NCBI GenBank assembly: GCA_900771165.1
Contig: CAAGMX010000040.1
Span: 1-7,671, forward strand
DNA length: 7,671 nucleotides
Reading direction: 5' to 3'
Origin: Victivallales bacterium
GTDB lineage: Bacteria; Verrucomicrobiota; Lentisphaeria; Oligosphaerales; Oligosphaeraceae
This document shows positions 1 through 6,686 of the stretch, in pieces (positions within the stretch are counted from its first letter, which is position 1; every line of letters starts with the position of its first letter). The translations under genes and the position numbers were made by a program. The notes beneath the pieces are model-generated. The model was not told the origin of the DNA. It worked only from the letters and a program-made list of their open reading frames with translations, and ran no database searches.

Positions 1-1590
1 CTCGATCTGGAATTCCGCCGTCAAGGTCAGGGTCTGGGCGGGGCCTTCCGGGAAAGCCACCTCCAAGTCGGCCAGCTTTTGGAGTCCTCCCACCAGGGTG
101 AATTTCTCTCCCTGGTAGAGACATTCCTTGCGGCCATCGGGGAAGGCCAGGGTGACGGTGAGGGTGCCCAGAACTTCCGGCTCCGGGAGGAAATCGGAGA
201 CATGGAGAGTGGCCTTCAGGCCCTCGGTCCAATAGAAGGCGGGCTTCTCCACCTGGAGGAGCAAGGCGGCCTGGTCGTTGAACTGACGCATCCACTGGGG
301 CTGGATGTCCTTGTCGTCGTCAAAGCAGTCCACAATGCCGTTCTTGTTCTCGTATTTCAGGCAGTCGGCGAATTGTAGCATTTCGAAGCCGCACAGGCTG
401 GAGAAGCGGCAGCTCTCCAAATACTGTTTGATGCAGGCCTGGCGGAAGTGGCGGGAGGCGGCCACCATCTTGGGGAAGCGGGGCAGGAGCCCCTTGCGCT
501 CGATGAGCTCCGGCAGGGCGTCCAGGAACTTGGGCCGGGCGATCTCGTTGGCCGCCAGATATTCGGGCCCCACTCTCTGGCAGAAGTCATCGAACTTCTT
601 CCGCAGGGCGTAGTAGTCGGGCACGTCGATGTAGTGGACGGCCTCGTGGGCCAGGGTAGGACGGATGGGGGTGACGGCCCGGTGGGCCTTGGCGGTGCAT
701 CCCTTGGCCTTGGCGGTGGTGTCGAAGGGGACCTGGTAGGTGGAGCCGTTGATCAGCCAGGGATCCTCCACATGGAACATTTCCTTGTGGTTTCCGTAGG
801 GGAAGAAATAGGCCACATGCTGGGAGAAGAGGTCGGCGCTGGTGCGGTCGTATTCTCCCCAGCCGGAGTTGTCGATGATGAGCTTTCCGGGGGCCAGGCG
901 TCGTCCTTCCTCGTAGATGGCGTGGACCTGGGGCACTCTGCCGGAGTTGTGCATTTCATTGCCGATGCAGAAGATGGCCATGGAGGGGGAGTTCCGGTAT
1001 TTCCGGAGGGTTTCCTTCCAGGTGGTCTGATCCATGGCCAGCCCCACTTTTTCGCCCTTTTCGTTGCGGTCGTAGGCGAAGCCGATTTCCGCATGGATGA
1101 GGATGCCTTCCTGGTCGGCGGCATCCACGAATTCGGGCCAGGGGATGGTGGAGTGGAAGCGCACCAGATTGAAGCCGTATTTCTTGGCCTGGCGAATGTA
1201 CTTCACGGCGGCCTCGAAGAGGGTGCCCCCGGTCATGTTGGGATGGTCATGGGCGGCAATGCCCCGGATGACTCCCCGGAAGTAGATGGGGGAGCCATTG
1301 AAGAGGATCGCCTTGTTTTGGAAACGGCGGATCTCGCAGTATCCGAAGCGCTGCTCCACCCCCTCGGCCACAAAACGGTAGAGGACGGGCGTCTCGGGAG
1401 ACCAGCAGTAGAGCTGGGAGGCGTCCAGCCGGGTGCGCCACATCCCGTTCTCCAGGGATTCGCAGGAGAGGACGGGAGCGGCGACCTCCTCTCCTTCCAG
1501 GGTGAGGATGCGGGCGTCTTTGAGGGGGGCGGGGAATTCGGCCAGCAGGAGGCCGCTGTCGATCTGGCAATGGAGATAGAGATCGTTCAT
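1..1590 (-). CDS. GH2-superfamily glycoside hydrolase, 3'-truncated by window edge
   Basis: A retaining glycosidase of the GH2-like clan; substrate not determinable. I translated 530 codons by hand from ATG at 1590 and met no stop, so the gene runs off the window. Residues 1-90 form one beta-sandwich, with the GH2-type WSPETPVLYRF (63-73) and QRFGYCEIRRF (80-90). The TIM barrel starts at AILFNGSPIYFRGV (94-107), followed by YGFNLVRFHS (138-147). IGNEMHNSG (209-217) supplies the probable acid/base Glu212. RPTLAHEAVHY (310-320) supplies the probable nucleophile Glu316. CGFEMLQFADC (400-410) matches the GFQLLQLQD block near the barrel end of uncharacterised GH2 relatives. The usual N-terminal jelly-roll sugar-binding domain is missing, and no signal peptide is present. 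The in-frame stop of the upstream gene at 1617-1615 rules out a longer start. There is no Shine-Dalgarno. Family placement comes from remembered motifs; the class is fairly sure, the exact family is not. Confidence 0.85.
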   Translation of the reverse strand, partial: MNDLYLHCQIDSGLLLAEFPAPLKDARILTLEGEEVAAPVLSCESLENGMWRTRLDASQLYCWSPETPVLYRFVAEGVEQRFGYCEIRRFQNKAILFNGSPIYFRGVIRGIAAHDHPNMTGGTLFEAAVKYIRQAKKYGFNLVRFHSTIPWPEFVDAADQEGILIHAEIGFAYDRNEKGEKVGLAMDQTTWKETLRKYRNSPSMAIFCIGNEMHNSGRVPQVHAIYEEGRRLAPGKLIIDNSGWGEYDRTSADLFSQHVAYFFPYGNHKEMFHVEDPWLINGSTYQVPFDTTAKAKGCTAKAHRAVTPIRPTLAHEAVHYIDVPDYYALRKKFDDFCQRVGPEYLAANEIARPKFLDALPELIERKGLLPRFPKMVAASRHFRQACIKQYLESCRFSSLCGFEMLQFADCLKYENKNGIVDCFDDDKDIQPQWMRQFNDQAALLLQVEKPAFYWTEGLKATLHVSDFLPEPEVLGTLTVTLAFPDGRKECLYQGEKFTLVGGLQKLADLEVAFPEGPAQTLTLTAEFQIE

Positions 1591-1614
1591 AGGGAGGAAG
1601 GGGGGAACGGGGAG
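1591..1614 (-). promoter_or_regulatory. Pyrimidine-rich, SD-less leader of the GH2 gene
   Basis: On the minus strand the 24 nt between the psd stop and the GH2 ATG contain a single purine. No GGAGG-like element exists that could act as a Shine-Dalgarno. Initiation must be SD-independent, perhaps helped by ribosomal protein S1 binding to the C/U tract or by coupling to psd. The composition is seen directly; the mechanism is inference. Confidence 0.4.
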
Positions 1615-2526
1615 TTAGGGGGTGAGAAAAGTGCCGACGGCGGAGTTGACCTTGACCAGGGTTTCCACCCCCTGGGCGCTATGGGTCACCAGATCCTCGT
1701 CAAAGCGACAGCGGCCAGGGGGAAGGGCGAGAATGACGGTGGAGCCTCCGAAGGTGAAGAATCCCGCCTGGGTTCCCCGGGAGAATTCCATGCCCGACTC
1801 CGTGGCGTAGTCATGGATGGAGGCCACGCCAAAGGCGCCCACGGCAAACATGGCCGCCAGACCGCCCCGGCGCAGCTGAAGGATCCGGGTGGTGCGGAAA
1901 TTCTCCGTGAAGACCCGGTAGCCTCTCTGTAGGGCCAGGGGATTGACGGAGTGGTATTTGCCGTGGGTGACCCAGTAGTCTTCCTGGATGCCGTCGTCGG
2001 GGAAGTGGTAGCGATGGTAGTCGGCGGGGCAGAGGCGGCAGACCATCAGGGATCCTCCGTCAAAGTTCCGGGCATACCGGCTTCCCTGGATTCCCAGGAG
2101 GTCTGCCATGGAGTAGGGCGTGCCCTTGACGGGAACCACCAGACCCGCGGTGATTTCCGGGTAGACGGTAAGGCGGCAGTCCGCCGGGCAGCAGAGTCGG
2201 CTGGGATCCTCGGGAAGGGGGCGGGCGCCGGGTTTCAGTTCCCGGGCGAAGAAGTCGTTGAAGGAGGTGTAGCCGCCCTCCGGCACCAGGGCCTCCGCCA
2301 TGTTGATGCGGAGTTTTCGGACCGTGGGGGCGATGCGTTTCACCGAGGAGGGGCGGTCCAGCATCCATCCCATGAAGCGGGAGAAGAGGGCGTGGGAGAA
2401 GAGGGGGCCCTGGAGGAGGCCCCGGATGGGGGAGAGGTAGGCCAGGCGGAGCCAGCGGTCGCCCAGGACATTTTCCGTTTCCAGACGGCCTGTCTCCCGA
2501 TTGTAGAATTGGATTTCCTTCTGCAT
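1615..2526 (-). CDS. psd: Phosphatidylserine decarboxylase proenzyme, type II
   Basis: Converts phosphatidylserine to phosphatidylethanolamine and CO2 at the inner membrane, the last step of PE synthesis. The 303-residue product fits the type II (clostridial-like) form: YNRETG (8-13) at the N-terminus, TSFNDFFARELKPGARP (87-103), CCPADCRL (112-119) and CPADYHRYHFP (166-176). The self-cleavage motif FGGST (259-263) would be cut before Ser262. That gives a beta chain of about 261 residues and a 42-residue alpha chain whose N-terminus becomes the pyruvoyl group. Asp116, His174 and Ser262 match the family's catalytic triad, so the enzyme looks intact. ATG at 2526 is chosen because YNR-type N-termini of the family start just after it. 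It lies 21 nt after the GH106 stop and 24 nt before the GH2 start, with no terminator between. No phosphatidylserine synthase gene is in the window, where one might expect a partner. Confidence 0.95.
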   Translation of the reverse strand: MQKEIQFYNRETGRLETENVLGDRWLRLAYLSPIRGLLQGPLFSHALFSRFMGWMLDRPSSVKRIAPTVRKLRINMAEALVPEGGYTSFNDFFARELKPGARPLPEDPSRLCCPADCRLTVYPEITAGLVVPVKGTPYSMADLLGIQGSRYARNFDGGSLMVCRLCPADYHRYHFPDDGIQEDYWVTHGKYHSVNPLALQRGYRVFTENFRTTRILQLRRGGLAAMFAVGAFGVASIHDYATESGMEFSRGTQAGFFTFGGSTVILALPPGRCRFDEDLVTHSAQGVETLVKVNSAVGTFLTP

Positions 2527-2547
2527 GGGATGAGGCGAGGGGAAAAT
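2527..2547 (-). promoter_or_regulatory. Pyrimidine-rich, SD-less leader of psd
   Basis: The short gap between the GH106 stop and the psd start reads mainly C and T on the minus strand (TTTTCCCCTCGCCTCATCCC then ATG). It lacks any Shine-Dalgarno-like purine run. It is too short for a separate promoter, which supports co-transcription with the upstream glycosidase gene. Translation may rely on coupling or on an SD-independent route. Confidence 0.4.
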
Positions 2548-5500
2548 TTAGGCCATGCCGTGGCGGACGAAGCAGTATCCGTCGTTCCAGGCGGGGGCTC
2601 CGTGGGCTGTGAAGGGGCCTCCTGTCGTCTTGTAGAAGCTCCAGGGGCAGACCGTGTGGCTGTCTCCCTCCTCCAGATGATGGGGGCCCAGCATGTTCCG
2701 CAGGGAAGTGACCAGAGTGGCCTCCACCCGGTTGGCGCCCTCCTGGAGCCATTCCCGGGGAATTTCCCGGTGATACTCGGGGAGAGTGAGAGGGGCGAGG
2801 GAATGGCCGTTGACCTTCAGGAGCAGGACGTTGCCCCAGAGCTGCCCGAAGTGGAGGGACCGGTTCTCCTGGAGTTCCTCCCGGCTGAGGGTGATTTCCT
2901 GGGCCAGGGTGAGGGTGCCGGCGAAGAAGGGGAAGCCTCCCTGTTCCAGATGGTCTCCCGGGACTTCCCGGGGCTGGGCCGTCAGGAGGAAGTCCCCCTG
3001 ATAGCGGCAGGAGTCCTGGGTGAGTTCCTGGAAGGAGCCCGGTGTGGCCACCCCGAAGTGTCCGGCCAGGTAGATGGCCTCGATTTCGCTGTCCAGGGAG
3101 AGTTTGTTCCGTTCGGATTCGAAGATTTTGGAGGCCCGGAGACAGGCGAAGGTCTGGGGATCCTGGTGGTAGGTGGTCTCCAGGCGGATGCGGTTCTCTC
3201 CCGGCTGCAGCACTCCCTCTAGGGAGATGCGCTGGAAGGCGGGATCCGCGAAGAATCCCCGGGACTGGGAGGAAAGGGTCTTCCCATTCACCAGAATCCG
3301 ATGGCGCTCCGGATGCTCCAGCAGCAGATCCAGGGGACGCTGGAAATCAAAGCCCTCCCCGATCTGGAAGGTGAACTCCAACGCGACTTCCTGGTTCTCC
3401 TTCTCCCTGGCCAGCAGGGCATCGTTGATGGTGAGCACATACTCCCGGGCAAAGAGCTCCTCCCCGTCCACTTCACAACGGCAATGATCCAGGGTGAGAA
3501 GGTTTTCCGAAGCCTTTGCCACCTGCCAACAGGGCGCCAAGGCCAGAGGCTTGCCCGCCGGCGCCGCCGGAGCGGCCGCCCCCACAGGATAGGGACGGGA
3601 GAGGAGAAGGAGATCTCCGGCGGGGGAGAAGACATGGGGCACCAGGCAGACCTTCCCGTCGGTGGTGTAGGGGACGGGATAGCGCTCTCCTGTGCGGGGA
3701 GAGTATCCCTCCACGCCCACGCCGGGCACGGAGACCAGGGTCTTGACCGCCTCAAAACGGCGATTGTTCACAAAGTAGTGGAGCACAGCGGGCTTGCCGT
3801 CGAAATCCGGGAAGTGTCGGGCGGTGCAGTGAATCTGGGGGGCGTCGGCCCCGTCCTCTCCCGTGACCCGCACCGGGCGGAACTCCTGGGGAATGGCCTC
3901 TACCAGGGCTTCCAGGGTGTCAAACCATTGCACCTTCTCCAGGAGGGAGCATAGGGGCGCCCCTTCTCCGTCCACGGCGAAGGGACTCTCTTCCAGGTCG
4001 TTGCGCAGCCCCAGAATCTGTCCTCCCTCTTGGTGGAATTGCTCCAGAAGCCGCACTTGGCAGCGGGAGAGGTGGTTCAGCTTGGGCAGGATGACCAGGC
4101 GATAGGCTTGTTCTCCAATGACCAGAGCCCCCTTCTCCACCCGGCCATGGCGCTCCATGAGGATTTCGTCCCCGTAGTGATGGTTGATTTGGTGGGCCTC
4201 CAGGGTGTCCGTGGCGGCCTTGAAGGCGAACTGGTAGGGGAGCAGAGCCCCGTTCCGGCCATTGTCGTAGTGCATCATGGCAGTGGACTGGGGATGGATC
4301 AGGAGCACCGGGTACTTCACGTCCCCGGCTTCCAGGAGGGTGCCCATGCGGGAGAGATAGTCGTTGAAGGGCTTGTAGTAGGCCCACCAGGGCTGATGGC
4401 GGAAGAGGCTGGCGGGGTAGTCCCGCTTCCGGATGCCCCGCAGGCTGTAGCTTTCCAGGTGCTGGCAGATCAGGTTCACGCCGTGGACGAACTGCCACTG
4501 GACCAGCCACTGGAGATCGGCGAAGGAGACGGCCCATCCGCAGAGGGCGAAGGTCTCGGAGAGGATCTGCCGCTTTCCGGTCTGGGCGGCGGCGCTGAAG
4601 AGCTGGAGGGGGAGGGTGACCCAGGAGTGGTCCCGGCAAAGAATGTCCATTCCCGGAATGTGGAAATATTCGTAATGGGGCATGCAGGCCCCGTTGGAGG
4701 TCAGCTGGTCCAACAAGGTCTCCTCCAGCACCAGGTGTCCCGTCAGTTCCCAGTCGTGATCCTGGCACCAGTCGTGGATCTGCTTCATGAAGTTCTGGCT
4801 GAAGAGCTCCGTGCAGGTGCGCCAGTAGCGATACCGGGTGCGGCGGTAGTCCTTGCCCCAGGAATAGAAGAGGTGGATCAGGCGGGGACGCAGCTCTTCC
4901 TGGAAGCGCTCCCGGTAGGCCTCCTCCAGGGCCAGGGACCAGGGATATCCGTCTCGGGAGATCTGGGGCTCGTCGGTGAAGAAGCCCCGCATGTTCCGGC
5001 GCTCCTCGGGGGAGAGGCGCTGGAAGTATTCCTGATGGGTGCATTGGATGAACTGGGCGATGACCCGCCCGTCCAAGGTGTCCACATAATAGGGATTGAC
5101 CTGGAAGAAGCACACCAGAAGACGCTGTTTTTGGGGCAGGGGCTGATCCAGGGGGAGCCAGGCGCCCTCCTCGGTGAAGATGGCCAGGGGGTGCTCCACG
5201 GCCCGGGCCTCCTTCTCTCCCCATACTTCCTTGCACCGCAAATATTTCTGCTGGTAGAAGAGCCCCTTGCCGTTGACCAGGCCTCCTCCAAAGCCGCTGG
5301 GCCACCCGTTCTCATCGTAGGCCCAGGCGTTCATGCCCAGTTCCTGGGCACGGTGAAGACAGGCCCGGATGGTGTCAAACCATGGGTCGGAGAGATATTC
5401 CGTGTGGAGCCCCCCTCGGGCGTGCATGAAAAATCCCCCAATCCCCTGCTGCTCCATTAGGTCAATCTGATGGCAGCATTCCTGGGGATCCAGGCGGTCA

Positions 5501-5568
5501 TTCCAACTCCAGAAAGGGACGGGACGCTGACGGGAGGCGGGATTCTTGGCGGCTTCAAAGGGAGTCAT
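2548..5568 (-). CDS. GH106-type (alpha-L-rhamnosidase-like) glycoside hydrolase
   Basis: A 1006-residue glycosidase related to GH106 (founding activity alpha-L-rhamnosidase); the true substrate is unknown. Numbering is from ATG 5568. The barrel opens with RPVPFWSWNDRL (15-26), then GGFFMHARGGLHTEYL (44-59) and AWAYDENGWPSGFGGG (81-96). FFTDEP (196-201, Glu200) and LSETFALCGW (336-345, Glu338) hold the best candidate catalytic acids. YPVLLIHPQS (419-428) to GGQILGL (515-521) resembles the Rossmann-like domain found after such barrels. Two beta-sandwich domains follow, at about 725-800 and 885-965, the latter with WGNVLLLKVNG (911-921) and SLRNMLGPHH (955-964). An alternative ATG at 5715 would add 49 residues including an apparent transmembrane stretch. 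I prefer 5568: position 5715 is only about 30 nt below the preceding terminator, and the 'helix' is encoded by a pyrimidine tract. However, 5715 does have a GGGAG upstream. First gene of the likely operon with psd and the GH2 gene. Confidence 0.8.
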   Translation of the reverse strand: MTPFEAAKNPASRQRPVPFWSWNDRLDPQECCHQIDLMEQQGIGGFFMHARGGLHTEYLSDPWFDTIRACLHRAQELGMNAWAYDENGWPSGFGGGLVNGKGLFYQQKYLRCKEVWGEKEARAVEHPLAIFTEEGAWLPLDQPLPQKQRLLVCFFQVNPYYVDTLDGRVIAQFIQCTHQEYFQRLSPEERRNMRGFFTDEPQISRDGYPWSLALEEAYRERFQEELRPRLIHLFYSWGKDYRRTRYRYWRTCTELFSQNFMKQIHDWCQDHDWELTGHLVLEETLLDQLTSNGACMPHYEYFHIPGMDILCRDHSWVTLPLQLFSAAAQTGKRQILSETFALCGWAVSFADLQWLVQWQFVHGVNLICQHLESYSLRGIRKRDYPASLFRHQPWWAYYKPFNDYLSRMGTLLEAGDVKYPVLLIHPQSTAMMHYDNGRNGALLPYQFAFKAATDTLEAHQINHHYGDEILMERHGRVEKGALVIGEQAYRLVILPKLNHLSRCQVRLLEQFHQEGGQILGLRNDLEESPFAVDGEGAPLCSLLEKVQWFDTLEALVEAIPQEFRPVRVTGEDGADAPQIHCTARHFPDFDGKPAVLHYFVNNRRFEAVKTLVSVPGVGVEGYSPRTGERYPVPYTTDGKVCLVPHVFSPAGDLLLLSRPYPVGAAAPAAPAGKPLALAPCWQVAKASENLLTLDHCRCEVDGEELFAREYVLTINDALLAREKENQEVALEFTFQIGEGFDFQRPLDLLLEHPERHRILVNGKTLSSQSRGFFADPAFQRISLEGVLQPGENRIRLETTYHQDPQTFACLRASKIFESERNKLSLDSEIEAIYLAGHFGVATPGSFQELTQDSCRYQGDFLLTAQPREVPGDHLEQGGFPFFAGTLTLAQEITLSREELQENRSLHFGQLWGNVLLLKVNGHSLAPLTLPEYHREIPREWLQEGANRVEATLVTSLRNMLGPHHLEEGDSHTVCPWSFYKTTGGPFTAHGAPAWNDGYCFVRHGMA

Positions 5569-5574
5569 GATGAC

Positions 5575-5606
5575 GGGAAGAAGGAAAAGGGAAAAGAGAA
5601 GGAAAA
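5575..5606 (-). promoter_or_regulatory. 32-nt pure pyrimidine tract before the GH106-type gene
   Basis: The minus strand has 32 consecutive C/T residues, ending 6 nt before the ATG at 5568. No Shine-Dalgarno occurs between tract and start. In the 5715 reading frame the tract encodes only Phe, Leu, Ser, Pro and Val-type residues, producing a false transmembrane-like segment. The likely role is an S1-binding, SD-independent initiation leader or a protein-binding RNA site; this is inferred, only the composition is observed. Confidence 0.45.
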
Positions 5607-5647
5607 CTCCGCTAATGTAGCCCGATTCCCCAGGGCGATACCGCGGA

Positions 5648-5676
5648 ATTCCAGGGGAAATCCAAAGGGCCTTCAA
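5648..5676 (-). promoter_or_regulatory. Possible promoter of the GH106-psd-GH2 unit
   Basis: On the minus strand TTGAAG (5676-5671) and TGGAAT (5653-5648) are spaced by 17 nt; each matches 4 of 6 positions of the sigma-70 boxes. Transcription would start near 5641 and leave a leader of about 70 nt before ATG 5568. Some promoter is expected here because a strong terminator lies just upstream, but these boxes are weak and could be chance. Confidence 0.25.
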
Positions 5677-5746
5677 GGCACGCTCTTGGCCGGCGAAGGA
5701 GGAAAATCGGGTCATCCGTCTCTCCCAGAATCAGAGGGAAGGACAG

Positions 5747-5790
5747 AAAAAAAGCCCCCTTCCTGCCAGCGGGTGGAGAGGGAAGGGGGC
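5747..5790 (-). terminator. Rho-independent terminator after the prepilin genes
   Basis: Read on the minus strand, GCCCCCTTCC (5790-5781) pairs perfectly with GGAAGGGGGC (5763-5754) around a 17-nt loop. Seven T residues (5753-5747) follow at once. It begins 20 nt after the TAG of the nearest prepilin gene. It should close that transcript and separate it from the glycosidase operon. The plus strand has no T-run after the stem, so termination is one-way. Confidence 0.92.
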
Positions 5791-5810
5791 GTGAGGCTCG
5801 GAAGGTCAGA

Positions 5811-6629
5811 CTAGCGGATGTCTCCGCCGTGGCGGGTGTTCCAGCCGGGGAACCAGTAGTAGTCGGCCTTCAGGTAGGGGACGCCGTAGGTGTCCTTGTT
5901 CATGGCCTTGGTGACGGGGATGGCTTCCACGTGTCCGTCGGCGAAGGTGGCGTTCATCTGGGTGGAGTGGCGGAAGTATCCGTCCCGCACGGTGGCGTTG
6001 GAGGCGGAGATCACGTAGTCGGGGTGGGTGTAGGGCATCCGTTCCCAGATTCCCTGGCGGTTGCCGTCCATGACGTTGATGAAGATGGAGGGGTACTTGA
6101 TGGAGGAGATGCGGTGCCAATCGCAGTAGGGCTGCCAGTCGGTTCCCATGGAGCCGCCTTCCTTATACTGTCCCATATAGCTCATGGCTACGTTCACCTG
6201 GTATCCGATGTTCCCGATGACCCGGTCGCTGGTGGGGCAGGAGGGGCAGTGGAGGACCTTGTGCCAGGCGCTCTTGTCCGCCTGTCCACCGTCCATGACG
6301 TTCCAGCCGCCGGCGGGATCCTTGGCGTACCACTCGCTCCAGTCCATGGGGGTGCCGGGGATCAGGGTGTTGTAGCAGAACCAAATGCGGCTGTTCCCCG
6401 CGCCGCTCCAGTTCACGCTGTCGGGACGATAGATGACAGGGGGCAGGTAGTCGTCGTAGTCGTTTCCGTAGAGGATGTTGCCCAGCTGGATCTGCTTCAG
6501 GTTGCTGGTGCAGCTGATGGCCCGGGCCTTCTCCCGGGCCTTGGACAGGGCAGGAAGCAGCATGGCGGCTAAAATGGCGATGATGGCGATGACTACCAAT
6601 AACTCAATGAGGGTAAAGGACTTTTTCAT
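5811..6629 (-). CDS. Prepilin-like protein with H-X9-DG domain (copy A)
   Basis: A 272-residue member of the type II secretion/type IV pseudopilin-like family that is massively expanded in Lentisphaerota and Planctomycetota; the role of individual members is unknown. Residues 1-4 (MKKS) are a short basic leader. [19 protein letters not shown] (5-23) is the hydrophobic export and assembly helix, with Glu at mature position +5 when cleavage precedes Phe5. The residue before the cut is Ser4, not the canonical Gly. The rest is a predicted periplasmic or extracellular domain, with cysteines at 40, 85, 128, 131 and 169. [12 protein letters not shown] (221-232) is an exact H-X9-DG motif. The protein ends in GGDIR. 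The ATG has an AGAGG Shine-Dalgarno nine nt upstream, the only clear one in the window. It lies 57 nt after copy B with no terminator seen between, so the two are probably co-transcribed. Confidence 0.93.
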   Translation of the reverse strand: MKKSFTLIELLVVIAIIAILAAMLLPALSKAREKARAISCTSNLKQIQLGNILYGNDYDDYLPPVIYRPDSVNWSGAGNSRIWFCYNTLIPGTPMDWSEWYAKDPAGGWNVMDGGQADKSAWHKVLHCPSCPTSDRVIGNIGYQVNVAMSYMGQYKEGGSMGTDWQPYCDWHRISSIKYPSIFINVMDGNRQGIWERMPYTHPDYVISASNATVRDGYFRHSTQMNATFADGHVEAIPVTKAMNKDTYGVPYLKADYYWFPGWNTRHGGDIR

Positions 6630-6645
6630 GGTTTTTAACCTCTTT
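6630..6645 (-). promoter_or_regulatory. Shine-Dalgarno of prepilin-like copy A
   Basis: The minus strand reads AAAGAGGTTAAAAACC immediately before the ATG at 6629. AGAGG is an ordinary Shine-Dalgarno core at a usual distance. It matters as the contrast to the other four starts in this window, which lack such an element. Confidence 0.6.
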
Positions 6646-6686
6646 GATAGGAATTGGTTATGATGTTATGACTTGGGGCGGGAAAG

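Noticed and set aside
448..1932. Long plus-strand open frame of 494 codons spanning the GH2 and psd genes
   Set aside because: It crosses two well-supported minus-strand genes and their gap. Its product is Gly/Val/Glu-rich without any recognisable domain, typical of the antisense shadow of GC-rich coding DNA.
3920..5305. Minus-strand 461-codon frame overlapping the GH106-type gene in another phase
   Set aside because: Its product is rich in Pro, Arg, Gly and Leu with no domain, while the overlapping frame carries all conserved blocks; it is a frame-shifted shadow.
4030..5460. Plus-strand open frame of 476 codons opposite the GH106-type gene
   Set aside because: Low-complexity composition, no motif, and fully opposite a gene with conserved glycosidase motifs; the same applies to 1951-3222, 5829-6572 and 6804-7511.
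6519..6540. Palindromic GGCCCGGGCC and nearby CCCGGGCC in both prepilin genes, as a possible regulatory hairpin
   Set aside because: It is explained by the coding repeat for KAREKARA, conserved in the protein family.
6630..6686. Separate promoter or terminator between the two prepilin genes
   Set aside because: No stem with T-run and no convincing pair of promoter boxes was found in these 57 nt; only the Shine-Dalgarno of copy A is clear.
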